DNA of 64,000 bases from DATAUK01 sp036268295 (GCA_036268295.1 DATAUK010000009.1:1-64000); one strand, 5' to 3'. Positions 1-8,077 are shown, numbered from the stretch's first letter. Program-made: numbers and translations. Notes: generated by a model from the sequence alone, not told the origin.

Positions 1-847
1 GGGCGAGCGCCGCCTCGGCGACCTTGACGCGATGCGCCTTGATCACATCGATCAGCTCGGGGGTGATCTCGATCTTGCGGGTGCTTCCTGCCTTCGGTGT
101 CGTCAGTGTGATCTTGCCGCCCGACTCCAGCCGCACGGCCCGCCGGATGACGACCGTCCTCTCCTCGACGTCAACGTCGGACCACGCCAGGGCGGCGGCT
201 TCTCCGATCCGAACACCGGTCGCGGCCACGAACGCAAGGAGCGGGTACCACCATTCCTCGCGTGCCGCGGCGAGCAGCTTCATGATCGAGGCGTCGTTGA
301 TGCGGACCTTTGGCTCTGCTTCCTTCGTCTCGGGGAACCGGGCAAGCCGCACCGGGTTACGGCCAGGCGGCAGCCAGCCGACGCGGATCGCGTGGTCGAC
401 GAGCTGTGCCGCGCACGCGCGGGCAGACACGAGCGTCGCGTGGCTCAGGTCGTCCGCCGCGAGCCCTCGCAGCCACGTCTCGACCTGGCGGACGCCGACC
501 TCACGCAGCGGCCGGTTGCCCATCGCGTCACAGAAACTGCGGGCGTACCGCACGTTCTTGTAGCGCGTCCCTGACGACCGCTTTGGGTCGATGCCGTTGA
601 CCTTGAAGTCCTCGAAGACGTCGAGCGCGGTTCGCCGCGCGCCGCGCGGATCCTCGCCGCGATCGGCTTCGGACTGAAGATCACGCAGCAGGGCTAGTGC
701 GTCGATCTTGGTACGTGCCGACCGCCACACCCGCCGCCGCGTGCCCTCATAATCTCGACCCAGATCCAGCAACACGATCCAGCGCCGACGGCCCTTGTCG
801 TAGAAGACAGAACCTTCGCCGTACCCCCTGCGCGCGGTCCTGCCCAT
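1..847 (-). CDS. Tyrosine-type site-specific integrase, N-terminal part (runs off the left edge)
   Basis: The minus strand stays open from an ATG at 845-847 to the window edge, giving 282 residues. The N-terminal 60 residues resemble an arm-binding domain. Residues 75-170 fit a SAM-like core-binding domain. From about residue 180 the catalytic domain begins, with the box I motif TGVRIGEA carrying the first catalytic Arg (R213), and the beta-hairpin TPKAGSTRKI carries the expected Lys. The C-terminal H-x-x-R, H and nucleophilic Tyr lie beyond the edge. The gene starts about 140 bp from a truncated tRNA-Val, as is usual for integrases of tRNA-integrating elements, so its element most likely extends leftwards out of the window. 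Whether the gene is complete cannot be seen. Confidence 0.9.
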   Translation of the reverse strand, partial: MGRTARRGYGEGSVFYDKGRRRWIVLLDLGRDYEGTRRRVWRSARTKIDALALLRDLQSEADRGEDPRGARRTALDVFEDFKVNGIDPKRSSGTRYKNVRYARSFCDAMGNRPLREVGVRQVETWLRGLAADDLSHATLVSARACAAQLVDHAIRVGWLPPGRNPVRLARFPETKEAEPKVRINDASIMKLLAAAREEWWYPLLAFVAATGVRIGEAAALAWSDVDVEERTVVIRRAVRLESGGKITLTTPKAGSTRKIEITPELIDVIKAHRVKVAEAALA

Positions 848-864
848 AGGCCAGTTTACCAAAA

Positions 865-887
865 CTGCTAGCCATCTGCTAGCCAAA
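865..887. repeat. Short direct repeat upstream of the integrase
   Basis: CTGCTAGCCA occurs at 865-874 and again at 876-885, one helical turn apart, just before the integrase start. The longer form CTGCTAGCCAAA (876-887) recurs at 4116-4127, just beyond the second IS110 element. The tandem copies could be a regulator or arm-type integrase site. A 12-bp match to a distant site can arise by chance, so its meaning is uncertain. Confidence 0.35.
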
Positions 888-983
888 CCTCCGGCACGTC
901 ACGGTCACCGGCGGTCGCAGAAGGTCAATGTTTCCAACGGTTTCTGGCCGATCTCGGTGCGGAGGAGCTGAGCGTGAGGACCG

Positions 984-1025
984 CTGACACGGAAGAGGTC
1001 ACAGGTTCAAGTCCTGTACCGCCCA
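984..1025 (+). other. Attachment-site scar: 3' half of a tRNA-Val(GAC) gene
   Basis: The sequence reads as an anticodon loop CTGACAC (anticodon GAC, Val) at 984-990, the 3' anticodon-stem strand GGAAG, a variable loop, a T arm with perfect ACAGG/CCTGT stem around TTCAAGT (1001-1017), then the acceptor 3' strand ACCGCCC and discriminator A. The 5' half is missing: no GGGCGGT acceptor strand and no matching CTTCC anticodon-stem strand lie upstream. A 3' tRNA fragment next to an integrase is the standard trace of integration into a tRNA gene. The intact tRNA would then sit at the other end of the element, outside this window. Confidence 0.8.
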
Positions 1026-1085
1026 CTAGTTCCACTGCAGGTCAGCATCTCGGCGCTGTTGGCGCACCGTGGCCCGCGAAGATTC

Positions 1086-1244
1086 GTTCGGGGCTGGTGT
1101 CGTGGGGCGGGTTTGTTGGACACTGCTGGGGTTCGCCGCGGTCGATCCCGGTGCCTCTGTAGTGCCGTGAGCTTGTAGGTCAGCATGGTGGTGGAGGGCT
1201 TCCACGGGAACCGTGGATTGTTGCCTTTGAGTAAGGAGCCTGAG
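1086..1244 (+). ncRNA. Candidate bridge RNA of IS110 copy A
   Basis: The untranslated leader before the transposase contains CCTCTGTAGTGCC (1154-1166), a 12-nt segment that differs from copy B (1167-1178), and a 47-nt block identical to copy B (1179-1225). The block can fold as CCACGG-GAA-CCGTGG, or alternatively as GTGGA/TCCAC. Conservation of a non-coding leader between copies with diverged coding regions suggests a structured functional RNA. Bridge RNAs from this position are established for IS110-group recombinases. The exact ends and loops are inferred. Confidence 0.45.
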
Positions 1245-2467
1245 GTGGAAATGGTGCATGCCCGGTGCGCCGGGCTGGATATCTCGAAAAAGGACGTGAA
1301 GGTCTGTGTCCGGGTGGCTGGTGCTGGTCGCCGTAAGACCACTGAGACGGTGACGACGTGGGGATCGATGACGAATCAGATCCTCGCGTTGCGCGATCAC
1401 CTGATCGCCGAACGGGTCACCTGCGCGGTGATGGAAGCGACCGGAGATTATTGGAAGCCGTTCTACTACCTGCTCGAGGACGCCGAGTTCGAGGTGATGC
1501 TCGTCAACGCCCGGCACGTGAAGAACCTGCCGGGTCGCAAGACCGATGTCGCGGACGCGACGTGGCTGGCGCAGCTCGGCGCTCATGGTCTGGTCCGCGC
1601 CTCGTTCGTGCCACCGGCACCGGTCCGTGAGCTGCGGGACCTGACCCGGACCCGCACCGCAATCACCCGGGAACGCAGCCGGGAGGTGCAGCGGCTGGAG
1701 AAGCTGCTCGAGGACGCTGGGATCAAGCTGTCCGCGGTCGCCTCGGACATCACCGGGGTGTCGGGGCGGGCGATGCTGGCCGCGCTGATCGACGGGCAAC
1801 GCGACCCGGCTGCGCTCGCCGACCTAGCGAAACGGCGAATGCGGTCGAAGATCCCGGCGCTGACCGGCCGGTTCACCGACCATCACGTGTTCCTGGCCAG
1901 GGTGCATCTGGATCTGATCGATCGCCACACCGCGGCGATCGAGGAGATCACCGCGCGGATCGAGGTGGTGATGCAGCCCTTTCAGGGCTTCCGGGACCTG
2001 ATCACCACGATCCCCGGCATCGGTCCACTCGTCGCTGACGTGATCGTCGCCGAGACCGGTGCGGACATGACCCGGTTCCCCAGCCCTGGCCATCTCGCGT
2101 CCTGGGCCGGCACCACCCCGGGACACAACGAGTCCGCCGGCAGGGTCAAGTCGAGCAAACCCGGCCCGGGAACCCCTACCTGCAAGGTGCGCTGGGAACC
2201 GCCGCGATGGCCTGCGCGCAGAACCCGACCACCTACCTCGGCGCCCGCTACCGGCGGATCGCGTCACGCCGCGGACCGCAGAAAGCGAACGTCGCGATCC
2301 AGCGCAAGATGCTGACCACGATCTGGCACATGGGCACCACCGGCACGTTCTACGACGACCCAGGCGCTGAGTTCTTCACTCGGCTACACCCCGAACGAGC
2401 CAAGAACCGAGCCCTGCACCAGCTCGAAGCCATGGGCTACCAGGTCACCCTCAAACAAGCCGGATAG
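1245..2467 (+). pseudogene. IS110-family DEDD transposase, frameshifted copy
   Basis: The frame begins with GTG at 1245 after AAGGAG (1233-1238). The N-terminal RuvC-like DEDD domain is recognisable: Asp in AGLDISKKD, Glu in VMEATGDYW, and two Asp in GRKTDVADA. The C-terminal Transposase_20 domain starts around IPGIGPLVAD. Compared with the neighbouring intact copy, one base is missing near 2160 in the stretch for VKS-x-K-TRPG. The frame therefore ends out of phase at 2315 and the true C-terminus continues in another frame (2207-2467). A few codons are also missing near 1855, where ELVEALTGRF has shrunk to ALTGRF. Unless frameshifting rescues it, this copy is inactive. Its protein is clearly diverged from copy B, so it is not a recent duplicate. 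Confidence 0.85.
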
Positions 2468-2548
2468 CACCCCGCCGCCCGTCACTAGAGTGAATCTTCG
2501 CGTCAGCAACCCAGGGCCCTTTGGGCCCGCCGTGGCGCGGGAAGATTC

Positions 2549-2801
2549 AGTGCCGGCCTGCGGTGCGCGCTGGGTCTGGCGTGCGTGGTCTGGCGCGGGT
2601 GAGAATCGAGCGTGTGCGCCGGGGTCAGACGCCGTTTCCTCTGTAGTGCCTGTGTGCCTGCGCGTCAGCATGGTGGTGGAGGGCTTCCACGGGAACCGTG
2701 GATTGTTGCCGTCGAGCACGAGACTCAGACTCCTGAACTGATCCCTGCCCTCCCCGCGGCGCACCACCTCATCAACAACGAGCAGATAGGAGTGGGCAGC
2801 C
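2549..2801 (+). ncRNA. Candidate bridge RNA of IS110 copy B
   Basis: This leader holds CCTCTGTAGTGCC at 2638-2650, a 13-nt segment differing from copy A (2651-2663) and the shared 47-nt block at 2664-2710. It then has about 90 nt of leader with no counterpart in copy A. Constant blocks around short variable segments are what is expected of a guide RNA whose loops specify target and donor. The fold and boundaries are inferred. Confidence 0.45.
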
Positions 2802-4040
2802 ATGGACGTGATGCACCCGCGGTGCGCGGGGCTCGATATCTCCAAGAAGGACGCCAAGGTCTGTGTCCGGGTCGCCGGCTCGGACCGCCGCAAGACGGTT
2901 GAGACCGTAACGACGTGGGGGTCGATGACCAACCAGATCCTCGCGTTGCGCGAGCACCTGATCAGCGAGCGGGTGACGGGTGTGGTGATGGAGGCCACCG
3001 GTGACTACTGGAAGCCGTTCTACTACCTGCTCGAGGACATGGCCGGTGCCGAGGTGATGCTGGTCAACGCTCACGACGCCAAGAACCTCCCCGGCCGCAA
3101 GACCGATGTCTCCGATGCCGCCTGGCTGGCGCAACTGGGTGCACACGGACTGCTCCGAGCCTCGTTCGTGCCTCCCGAACCGATCCGGGAACTACGCGAC
3201 CTGACCCGGACCCGGACCGCGATCACCCGCGAGCGTGGACGAGAGGTGCAACGGTTGGAGAAGCTACTGGAGGACGCCGGGATCAAGCTGTCCTCGGTCG
3301 CTACCGACATCATGGGCGTCTCCGGTCGGGCGATGCTGCAAGCACTGATCGAGGGACAGCACGACCCGGTGGTGTTGGCCGACCTGGCCAAGCGACGGCT
3401 GCGGAACAAGACACCCGAGCTGGTCGAGGCACTGACCGGCCGGTTCCGCGGCCATCACGCGTTCTTGGCCCGGCTGCATCTGGACCTGATCGACCGGCAC
3501 ACCGCCGCGATCGATGAGATCACGGCGCGGATCGAGGTGGTGATCGCACCCTTTCAAGGCTTCCGGGAGCTGATCTGTTCGATCCCCGGGATCAGCATCC
3601 TGGTCGCCGACGTGATCACCGCCGAGATCGGAGCCGACATGACCCGGTTCCCTACCGCTGGGCACCTCGCCTCCTGGGCTGGAGTCTGTCCCGGTCACCA
3701 CGAGTCCGCCGGCCGGGTCAAATCCACCAAGACCCGGCCCGGCAACCATCACCTCAAAGGCGCGCTCGGGACCGCCGCGATGGCCGCGGGCCGCAGCAAG
3801 AACACTTACCTTGGCGCCCGCTACCGACGGCTCTCAGCCCGGATCGGCAAGTCAAAGGCGATCGTCGCGACCGAACACACCATCCTCACCGCAGTCTGGA
3901 ACATGGCCCACACCGGCGCCTTCTACGACGACCCGGGAGCCGACTACTACACCCGACTACGACCCGACCAGACCAAGCGACGCGCAATCCACCAACTCCA
4001 AGCCATGGGCTACACCGTCACCCTCGACCGCGCCGGCTAA
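2802..4040 (+). CDS. IS110-family DEDD transposase (recombinase)
   Basis: The protein has 412 residues, the usual size for this family. It has an N-terminal RuvC-like DEDD_Tnp_IS110 domain (about residues 5-160; Asp in AGLDISKKD, Glu in VMEATGDYW, Asp pair in GRKTDVSDA), a helical linker (about 170-250), and a C-terminal Transposase_20 domain (about 265-360). The latter has the helix-hairpin-like IPGISILVAD and the Ser-containing HESAGRVKS expected to supply the nucleophile. Family members move DNA without classical terminal repeats, using an RNA guide encoded in the element. The start ATG at 2802 follows a weak AGGAG (2790-2794). Nothing appears broken, so this copy may be active and could act on copy A in trans. 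Confidence 0.93.
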   Translation: MDVMHPRCAGLDISKKDAKVCVRVAGSDRRKTVETVTTWGSMTNQILALREHLISERVTGVVMEATGDYWKPFYYLLEDMAGAEVMLVNAHDAKNLPGRKTDVSDAAWLAQLGAHGLLRASFVPPEPIRELRDLTRTRTAITRERGREVQRLEKLLEDAGIKLSSVATDIMGVSGRAMLQALIEGQHDPVVLADLAKRRLRNKTPELVEALTGRFRGHHAFLARLHLDLIDRHTAAIDEITARIEVVIAPFQGFRELICSIPGISILVADVITAEIGADMTRFPTAGHLASWAGVCPGHHESAGRVKSTKTRPGNHHLKGALGTAAMAAGRSKNTYLGARYRRLSARIGKSKAIVATEHTILTAVWNMAHTGAFYDDPGADYYTRLRPDQTKRRAIHQLQAMGYTVTLDRAG

Positions 4041-4351
4041 CCCCGGGGGCGCCCACTGAGGGAATCTTCGACTCAGCGGCCTAAGAGCCCGAAGTTCATG
4101 ATCGCCGAATTAGGGCTGCTAGCCAAATTCGATGGATGTTGACGCACCATTTCGCCTCCGGTGACGCCATGCGAGCGATAACAACGCACTCTCCGCCGTT
4201 TGAGGCGTGTCGAACGGCCCCACCGAGCCGGCGTTACCGTGCGCTCATGTCTGGGAATCTCGATGACGTACTTCTGACTGGGACTAGTACCGTCGAAGTA
4301 CTCGCGATCGCTCTAGTTGCCATAAGGCAGGCTTACGTCAGGAGCGCCTGA

Positions 4352-4735
4352 ATGCCTAAGCTCGCTATCTCCATACCCGAAGCCCCGGAATATGAGCCGG
4401 GGTACAGCCAAGCAGTAAAGGCCGGCAACACGGTCTACGTCGGCGGGACCATGGGAGTCGATGTCGCGACGGGCGATTTCGCAGGCCCGACGATCAGGGA
4501 GCAGACGCGCCAATCGCTGCTCAACTGTCAGGCGATCCTGCGCGCGGCGGGCGCAGAACTGAGCGACGCCGTCATGATCTACACCTTGCTCCAGCGGTCC
4601 GAGGACGCCCGCATCGTCAGCGAGGTATTCACGGAGTTCTACCCCGACGTGGAACCACCGCGTTGCGTGTCCAAGATCGGTGTCGACCGGCCGGGGTTGT
4701 TGATCTCGATTGCGATGATCGCGGTGGTCGACTGA
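4352..4735 (+). CDS. RidA family protein (YjgF/YER057c/UK114)
   Basis: The protein has 127 residues, typical of RidA-type enamine/imine deaminases. These trimeric cytosolic proteins hydrolyse reactive 2-aminoacrylate-like intermediates, and some subfamilies have other roles. Recognisable features are the YSQAV near residue 18, the VGGTMGVD strand, REQTRQSLLN helix and the PPRCVSKIG segment carrying the conserved substrate-binding Arg. AGGAGCG ends 7 nt before the ATG. It faces a paralogue at 4781-5158 across a 45-bp gap and follows a 280-bp intergenic stretch next to the IS110 pair. Substrate unknown. Confidence 0.88.
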   Translation: MPKLAISIPEAPEYEPGYSQAVKAGNTVYVGGTMGVDVATGDFAGPTIREQTRQSLLNCQAILRAAGAELSDAVMIYTLLQRSEDARIVSEVFTEFYPDVEPPRCVSKIGVDRPGLLISIAMIAVVD

Positions 4736-4780
4736 CGTGCTAAGAGTCAGCGATGTTGGCAGAGGACCGGGGCCGACGTT

Positions 4781-5158
4781 CTACGAGAGGTGCGCGGTTA
4801 TGCGAATCGAGACGAGTAGACCCGGGATCTCGACACCCAGCTTCGCGACGTAGCGCGCAGGGGGCGCTACGGGAAACCACGACGTGTACTCCTCGTTCAT
4901 TCCTGCGAAGTCGGACGAGTGCGTGAGCAACACACCGACCTCGATGACATCGTCGAGCGTTGCGCCCGCCTCCATCAGGACGGACCGGCAGTTGGTGAGA
5001 GCCTGCCGTGTCTGCTCTTGGATCGACGTACCGGCCAACTCGCCTGTGCTCACGTCTATACCGACAAGACCGGAAACGTAGACGAAGTCCCCAGCTCTGA
5101 CGCCCTGGCTAAACAGCGAGGAGCCGGGCACGTCGGGCGCGCCGATGACTTGTCGCAC
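4781..5158 (-). CDS. RidA family protein, second copy
   Basis: The frame is open upstream to 5365, but homology begins only with a GTG at 5156-5158 (MRQVIGAPD), giving 125 residues. The upstream extension has no RidA-like sequence and crosses a strong hairpin. Conserved parts are FSQGV, VSGLVGID, QEQTRQALTNC and PPARYVAKLG with the conserved Arg. It resembles the convergent neighbour along its full length (EQTRQ-L-NC, G-D-PG-L-SI), so the pair looks like an old duplication. A weak AGGCAGG precedes the GTG. Confidence 0.85.
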   Translation of the reverse strand: MRQVIGAPDVPGSSLFSQGVRAGDFVYVSGLVGIDVSTGELAGTSIQEQTRQALTNCRSVLMEAGATLDDVIEVGVLLTHSSDFAGMNEEYTSWFPVAPPARYVAKLGVEIPGLLVSIRITAHLS

Positions 5159-5295
5159 AAGTACAAGCCTGCCTGTAGTCGACGCGCCTGTCCAACCGCT
5201 CGACCCAGGGTGGCTAATCCCAAATGACCATTGTCGTGAGCCCGAGCCGAGGTGCCGATATCGTCGCCGCGACGATGGTCGGCACAGCGCCGAAT

Positions 5296-5357
5296 AGGTG
5301 CCGCTACACGACGCTTCAGCCAGCGTCTCTGAAGCGTCGTGTAGCAGATAGGCACCT
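5296..5357. terminator. Long hairpin between two minus-strand genes
   Basis: A perfect 16-bp stem, CTACACGACGCTTCAG (5304-5319) against its complement (5329-5344), encloses a 9-nt loop. An outer AGGTGCC/GGCACCT pair (5296-5302, 5351-5357) extends it. It lies 33 bp downstream of the stop of the minus-strand gene ending at 5390, where a terminator is expected. No T-run follows, as is common in high-GC actinobacteria. It could also be an insertion-element end. Confidence 0.6.
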
Positions 5358-5389
5358 CGCGGCATCGGGCGCCGGCTGGCTACCTCCCG

Positions 5390-5998
5390 CTAGGAGACAC
5401 AGCCCGTGTAAGGCACATATCCGAGGTCGGCGAACCCCGGGACTGTTTGCGTGCCAGCGGCGGCCCCGTGGCCGTAGCCGATCACGAAACGCACCGGATA
5501 CACCGCGGGACACGGGACGAGCACCTGAACCGTGACGGTCAGCCAAGTCGTAGCACCCGCTGGCAGCGCGGCTGTGTCTGCCGCTGACTGCCTGTTGATC
5601 TGCCCACACGCGCCTATGCGGGTGCGCAACGGACGGATCCCGGGGGGACGGAGTCCGTGTAGCGGAGCCCGTGCCACAACGGTCCTAATACTCAAGATTG
5701 ATGGACCTTCATTTTGCACTTGAACGCCGAGTTGTAGCTGCCTGCCGTGCTGCACCGAACAGGCACCGCCGGTCTGCACGAGCGCCGGACCGCCCACCTG
5801 GGCGGATCGAGACGAAGTCGGCCGAGCTACCAGCGGCGGCGTCCGCCGCGGTCCGCTGTGGTGGCCGGCCACATGCCCGACGAGCAGGCAAAGCAGGCAG
5901 ACCGCAACGGCAGCGAGCAGCCGGGCCATGCCGGACCGTCCGAGCGACCTGGGCCGACCTGTCTCCAGCAGCTCAGGATCATCGTCGAAACTACCCAT
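5390..5998 (-). CDS. Hypothetical membrane-anchored protein
   Basis: The product has 202 residues from an ATG at 5996-5998, preceded by AAGGCGG at good spacing (a GTG two codons earlier is an alternative). A charged cytosolic start is followed by one hydrophobic segment (about residues 24-45, LLAAVAVCLLCLLVGHVAG), then an extracytoplasmic domain. That domain contains several Cys and valine-rich strands (TTWLTVTVQVLVPCP), suggesting a beta-sandwich. No family is recognised. It stands alone between the RidA pair and an IS5 remnant, with a hairpin terminator behind it. Confidence 0.6.
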   Translation of the reverse strand: MGSFDDDPELLETGRPRSLGRSGMARLLAAVAVCLLCLLVGHVAGHHSGPRRTPPLVARPTSSRSAQVGGPALVQTGGACSVQHGRQLQLGVQVQNEGPSILSIRTVVARAPLHGLRPPGIRPLRTRIGACGQINRQSAADTAALPAGATTWLTVTVQVLVPCPAVYPVRFVIGYGHGAAAGTQTVPGFADLGYVPYTGCVS

Positions 5999-6202
5999 CC
6001 ACACCGCCTTCAGTGTCCATCTCGTCGATCATCGCCGCTTCGGACTTGTCAACGCTCCGAGACAACGACGGACGAGCGCCCGCAAGGCTCGCTCGTAATC
6101 GCACACCAACGATGCTCACATCTTTCGGCAGCGTGCACCCCACCTGGCGAGCGATAGCGCCGGCTCGGCTCGATCCTGGCTCACGGAAAGAGGATCAACG
6201 CG

Positions 6203-6927
6203 ATGGCCGACTCCTATGCGATGCGGAAGTTCATGGGCCTGGACTTCGCGGTCGAGGAGGTGCCCGACGCCGCCACCCTGCTGCACTTTCGGCATCTGCT
6301 GGAAAAGCACACGCTGGGCGAGAAGCTGTTCGCGGCGCAGATCCGGATTTTCGAGCACGAGGGCTGGATCATGCGTGGAGGCTCGATCGTCGACGCCACG
6401 ATCATCGCGGCGCCGTCCTCGATGAAGAACGCCACTGGTGAGCGTGACCCCGAGATGCATCAGACGAAGAAGGGCAACCAGTGGTACTTCGGGATGAAGG
6501 CTGACATCAGGGTCGATGCCGGCACCGGGTATGTCCACTCGCTGACCGCGACAGCCGCGAACGTGCACGACTTGGACGAGGCAGTGAACCTCGTGCGTGC
6601 CGATGACGAGCTGGTCTATGCCGACGCCGGCTACCAAGGCGCAGCGAAACGTCCCGAGATCACCGGCGACGAGCACCTATCCAAGGTGGAGTGGCGGGTC
6701 GCGGCGCGCAAGGGAAGACTCGCCTCGATGCCCACGACCGTGAGGTTGAGTCACGTAAGGCGTCTGTGCGCGCGAAGGCCGAGCATCCGTTCCTGATCGT
6801 CAAACGGGACTTCGGATTCACCAAGACCCGCTACCGCGGCCTGGCCAAGAACCTCAACCACCTGCACATGCTGTTCGCCTCAGCGAACTGGCTGATGCGA
6901 GCCGGTGCCGTCGCCCTGATGGGGTGA
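6203..6927 (+). pseudogene. IS5-family transposase remnant (5'-truncated, frameshifted)
   Basis: Homology starts abruptly at SYAMRKFMGLDF, which in intact IS5-family transposases follows an N-terminal domain of roughly 60-80 residues. An in-frame stop lies near 6152 and no N-terminal domain is found. The DDE core is visible: Asp in SIVDATIIAAP, Asp in VYADAGYQG, and Glu in VRAKAEHPF. The last part, from KTRLDAHDREV onward, is in another frame: one base has been lost around 6709-6715 in the run GGGAAG. It continues through RYRGLAKN to a stop at 6925-6927. With a missing 5' end and a frameshift it is a dead remnant. No terminal inverted repeats were identified. Confidence 0.85.
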
Positions 6928-7309
6928 CGGCGAGGCATCAGGCTGCCCGACACCACCCGAAAGTGTCCCCGAGAGCCTGGTCTGGAGGCGGAATAGACCA
7001 CTCCTTGGCCCCTCGAGGGCCTATCGAGGCCGCCCGCCGCCTGTCATACCCGGAATGGCTCTTTGATCAGTCCATCCCTAGGAAAAGAAGCTCTCCATGG
7101 CGGCGCGGGGCCCGGCGGCCTTGCACTCCAATGTGGACAGCAACGCCCAGTCTGGCATAGCCGGGGTGGGCGCTCGGCTTTGTTGGACTTTGGCCTAAAA
7201 CGCGGCCCATTGGCCGGCGGCCAAGCCTGCGAATCGGCAGACCGCGCAGCCTATTGAGGGTTACTGTCATCGGGGGCGAAGGGCTCGCCCCGCTGGCGAG
7301 GGAGTTCAC
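6928..7309. other. Intergenic region without a supported gene
   Basis: This 382-bp stretch between the IS5 remnant and the next gene carries only short overlapping frames with no recognisable product. It ends with GGGGCG-AAGGGCT-CGCCCC, a small hairpin, and a GGGAG ribosome-binding site for the gene at 7310. It probably contains that gene's promoter and debris from the insertion. Confidence 0.5.
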
Positions 7310-8077
7310 ATGGCTGCGACGCGTACAATTCGGCAGGCGATTGCTATCGGTGCCATCGGAGTAACGTCTCTTGCGGTGGGCGGCATCGGGATTGCGTCCG
7401 CGGCCAACGGAGGGTCGCTCGTCCTCGGGTCATCGAACACCGCGACCCACACCACCTCATTGAAGGACTCAAAGGGCACTCCGCTGGCGTTGATCGCTAA
7501 GAAGGGCAAGCCACCGCTCACCGTCAATTCCGGCCAGCTGGTTAAGCACCTCAACGCGGCCGAGGTCGGCGGGCTCACCCCCTCGAAACTTTCGGTCGGC
7601 TCGTCGGCGCAGCGCAACTGGAACATCGGCGCCCTCATCGGCGGCAGCGGCAATGTGCCCGTGCTTGTGCTGCCATTTGCGACAGAGGCCGGTTCGACGA
7701 CCGTTTACCATCCGCAGTCCGTAGCGAGCACCGGCAAACTCGCGAAGGGTACGTACTTCGTCGCCGCGACCATCCTCGGTACCGCACCCGACGGCATCAT
7801 CTGCTTCGCGACTGTTAAACCGACCTTCCCAACTGCCAGCCAGTTCGCTTTGGTCTCGGAATCCTTCCCGACCGGTTCGCTTGACTCGACGGTCACCTTG
7901 ACCAAGCCTGGCCGCATCCACCTGTGGTGCCTCAACGCTGACAGCGACGCAACCGATGACCCTGGTGAGGTCGTCACTGATTACCTGTCCGCCCTGCACG
8001 TTGCGAAGCGGATCGCCGGAACCACCACCCCCCCGAATGGGACATCCTCAACCCTGATCAGGCGTCTCACTCGCTGA
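7310..8077 (+). CDS. Hypothetical secreted protein
   Basis: The product has 255 residues and a clear Sec signal: TIRQ, a hydrophobic core AIAIGAIGVTSLAVGGIGI, and a probable cleavage after ASA (about residue 31). The next segment (SNTATHTTSLKDSKGTPLALIAKKG, then NSGQLVKHLNAAEVGGL) belongs to a pattern often seen in actinobacterial secreted proteins, where it precedes a variable C-terminal domain. The C-terminal 140 residues look like a beta-sandwich (TYFVAATILG, STVTLTKPGRIHLWC). No enzymatic motif is seen. GGGAG lies 7 nt before the ATG. The 3' end overlaps the convergent gene by 11 bp. Confidence 0.75.
   Translation: MAATRTIRQAIAIGAIGVTSLAVGGIGIASAANGGSLVLGSSNTATHTTSLKDSKGTPLALIAKKGKPPLTVNSGQLVKHLNAAEVGGLTPSKLSVGSSAQRNWNIGALIGGSGNVPVLVLPFATEAGSTTVYHPQSVASTGKLAKGTYFVAATILGTAPDGIICFATVKPTFPTASQFALVSESFPTGSLDSTVTLTKPGRIHLWCLNADSDATDDPGEVVTDYLSALHVAKRIAGTTTPPNGTSSTLIRRLTR

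Larger units (their letters stand above)
1075..2502 (+). mobile_element. IS110-family insertion sequence, copy A (transposase frameshifted)
   Basis: The element lies directly beside the tRNA-Val scar. Its left side carries CGCGAAGATTC (1075-1085) and its right side the inverse complement GAATCTTCGCG (2492-2502), a subterminal inverted repeat around a 1.4-kb body. True ends may lie a few bases outside. The left non-coding arm is about 160 nt and the right arm only about 25 nt, which fits the IS110 group, where the guide RNA comes from the left arm. However, subterminal inverted repeats are more typical of the IS1111 group. The subgroup is therefore uncertain. Confidence 0.75.
2541..4070 (+). 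mobile_element. IS110-family insertion sequence, copy B (intact)
   Basis: The second element begins immediately after copy A. Its left arm carries GAAGATTC (2541-2548) within a context like that of copy A (CGTGGC-x-CGxGAAGATTC), and its right arm carries GAATCTTCG (4062-4070). The transposase reading frame is complete. The left non-coding arm is about 250 nt and the right arm about 20-30 nt. The two elements stand head to tail with only some 40 bp between their repeats, suggesting that one used the end or target of the other, or that both used the same target. Confidence 0.75.

Noticed and set aside
950..1025. Complete tRNA-Val gene
   Set aside because: Only the 3' half pairs correctly. The 5' acceptor strand, D arm and 5' anticodon stem are missing.
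4136..4351. 71-codon frame before the first RidA gene
   Set aside because: It has no ribosome-binding site or recognisable content. The sequence looks like promoter and intergenic DNA, with a GTACTTC/GAAGTAC inverted repeat at its end.
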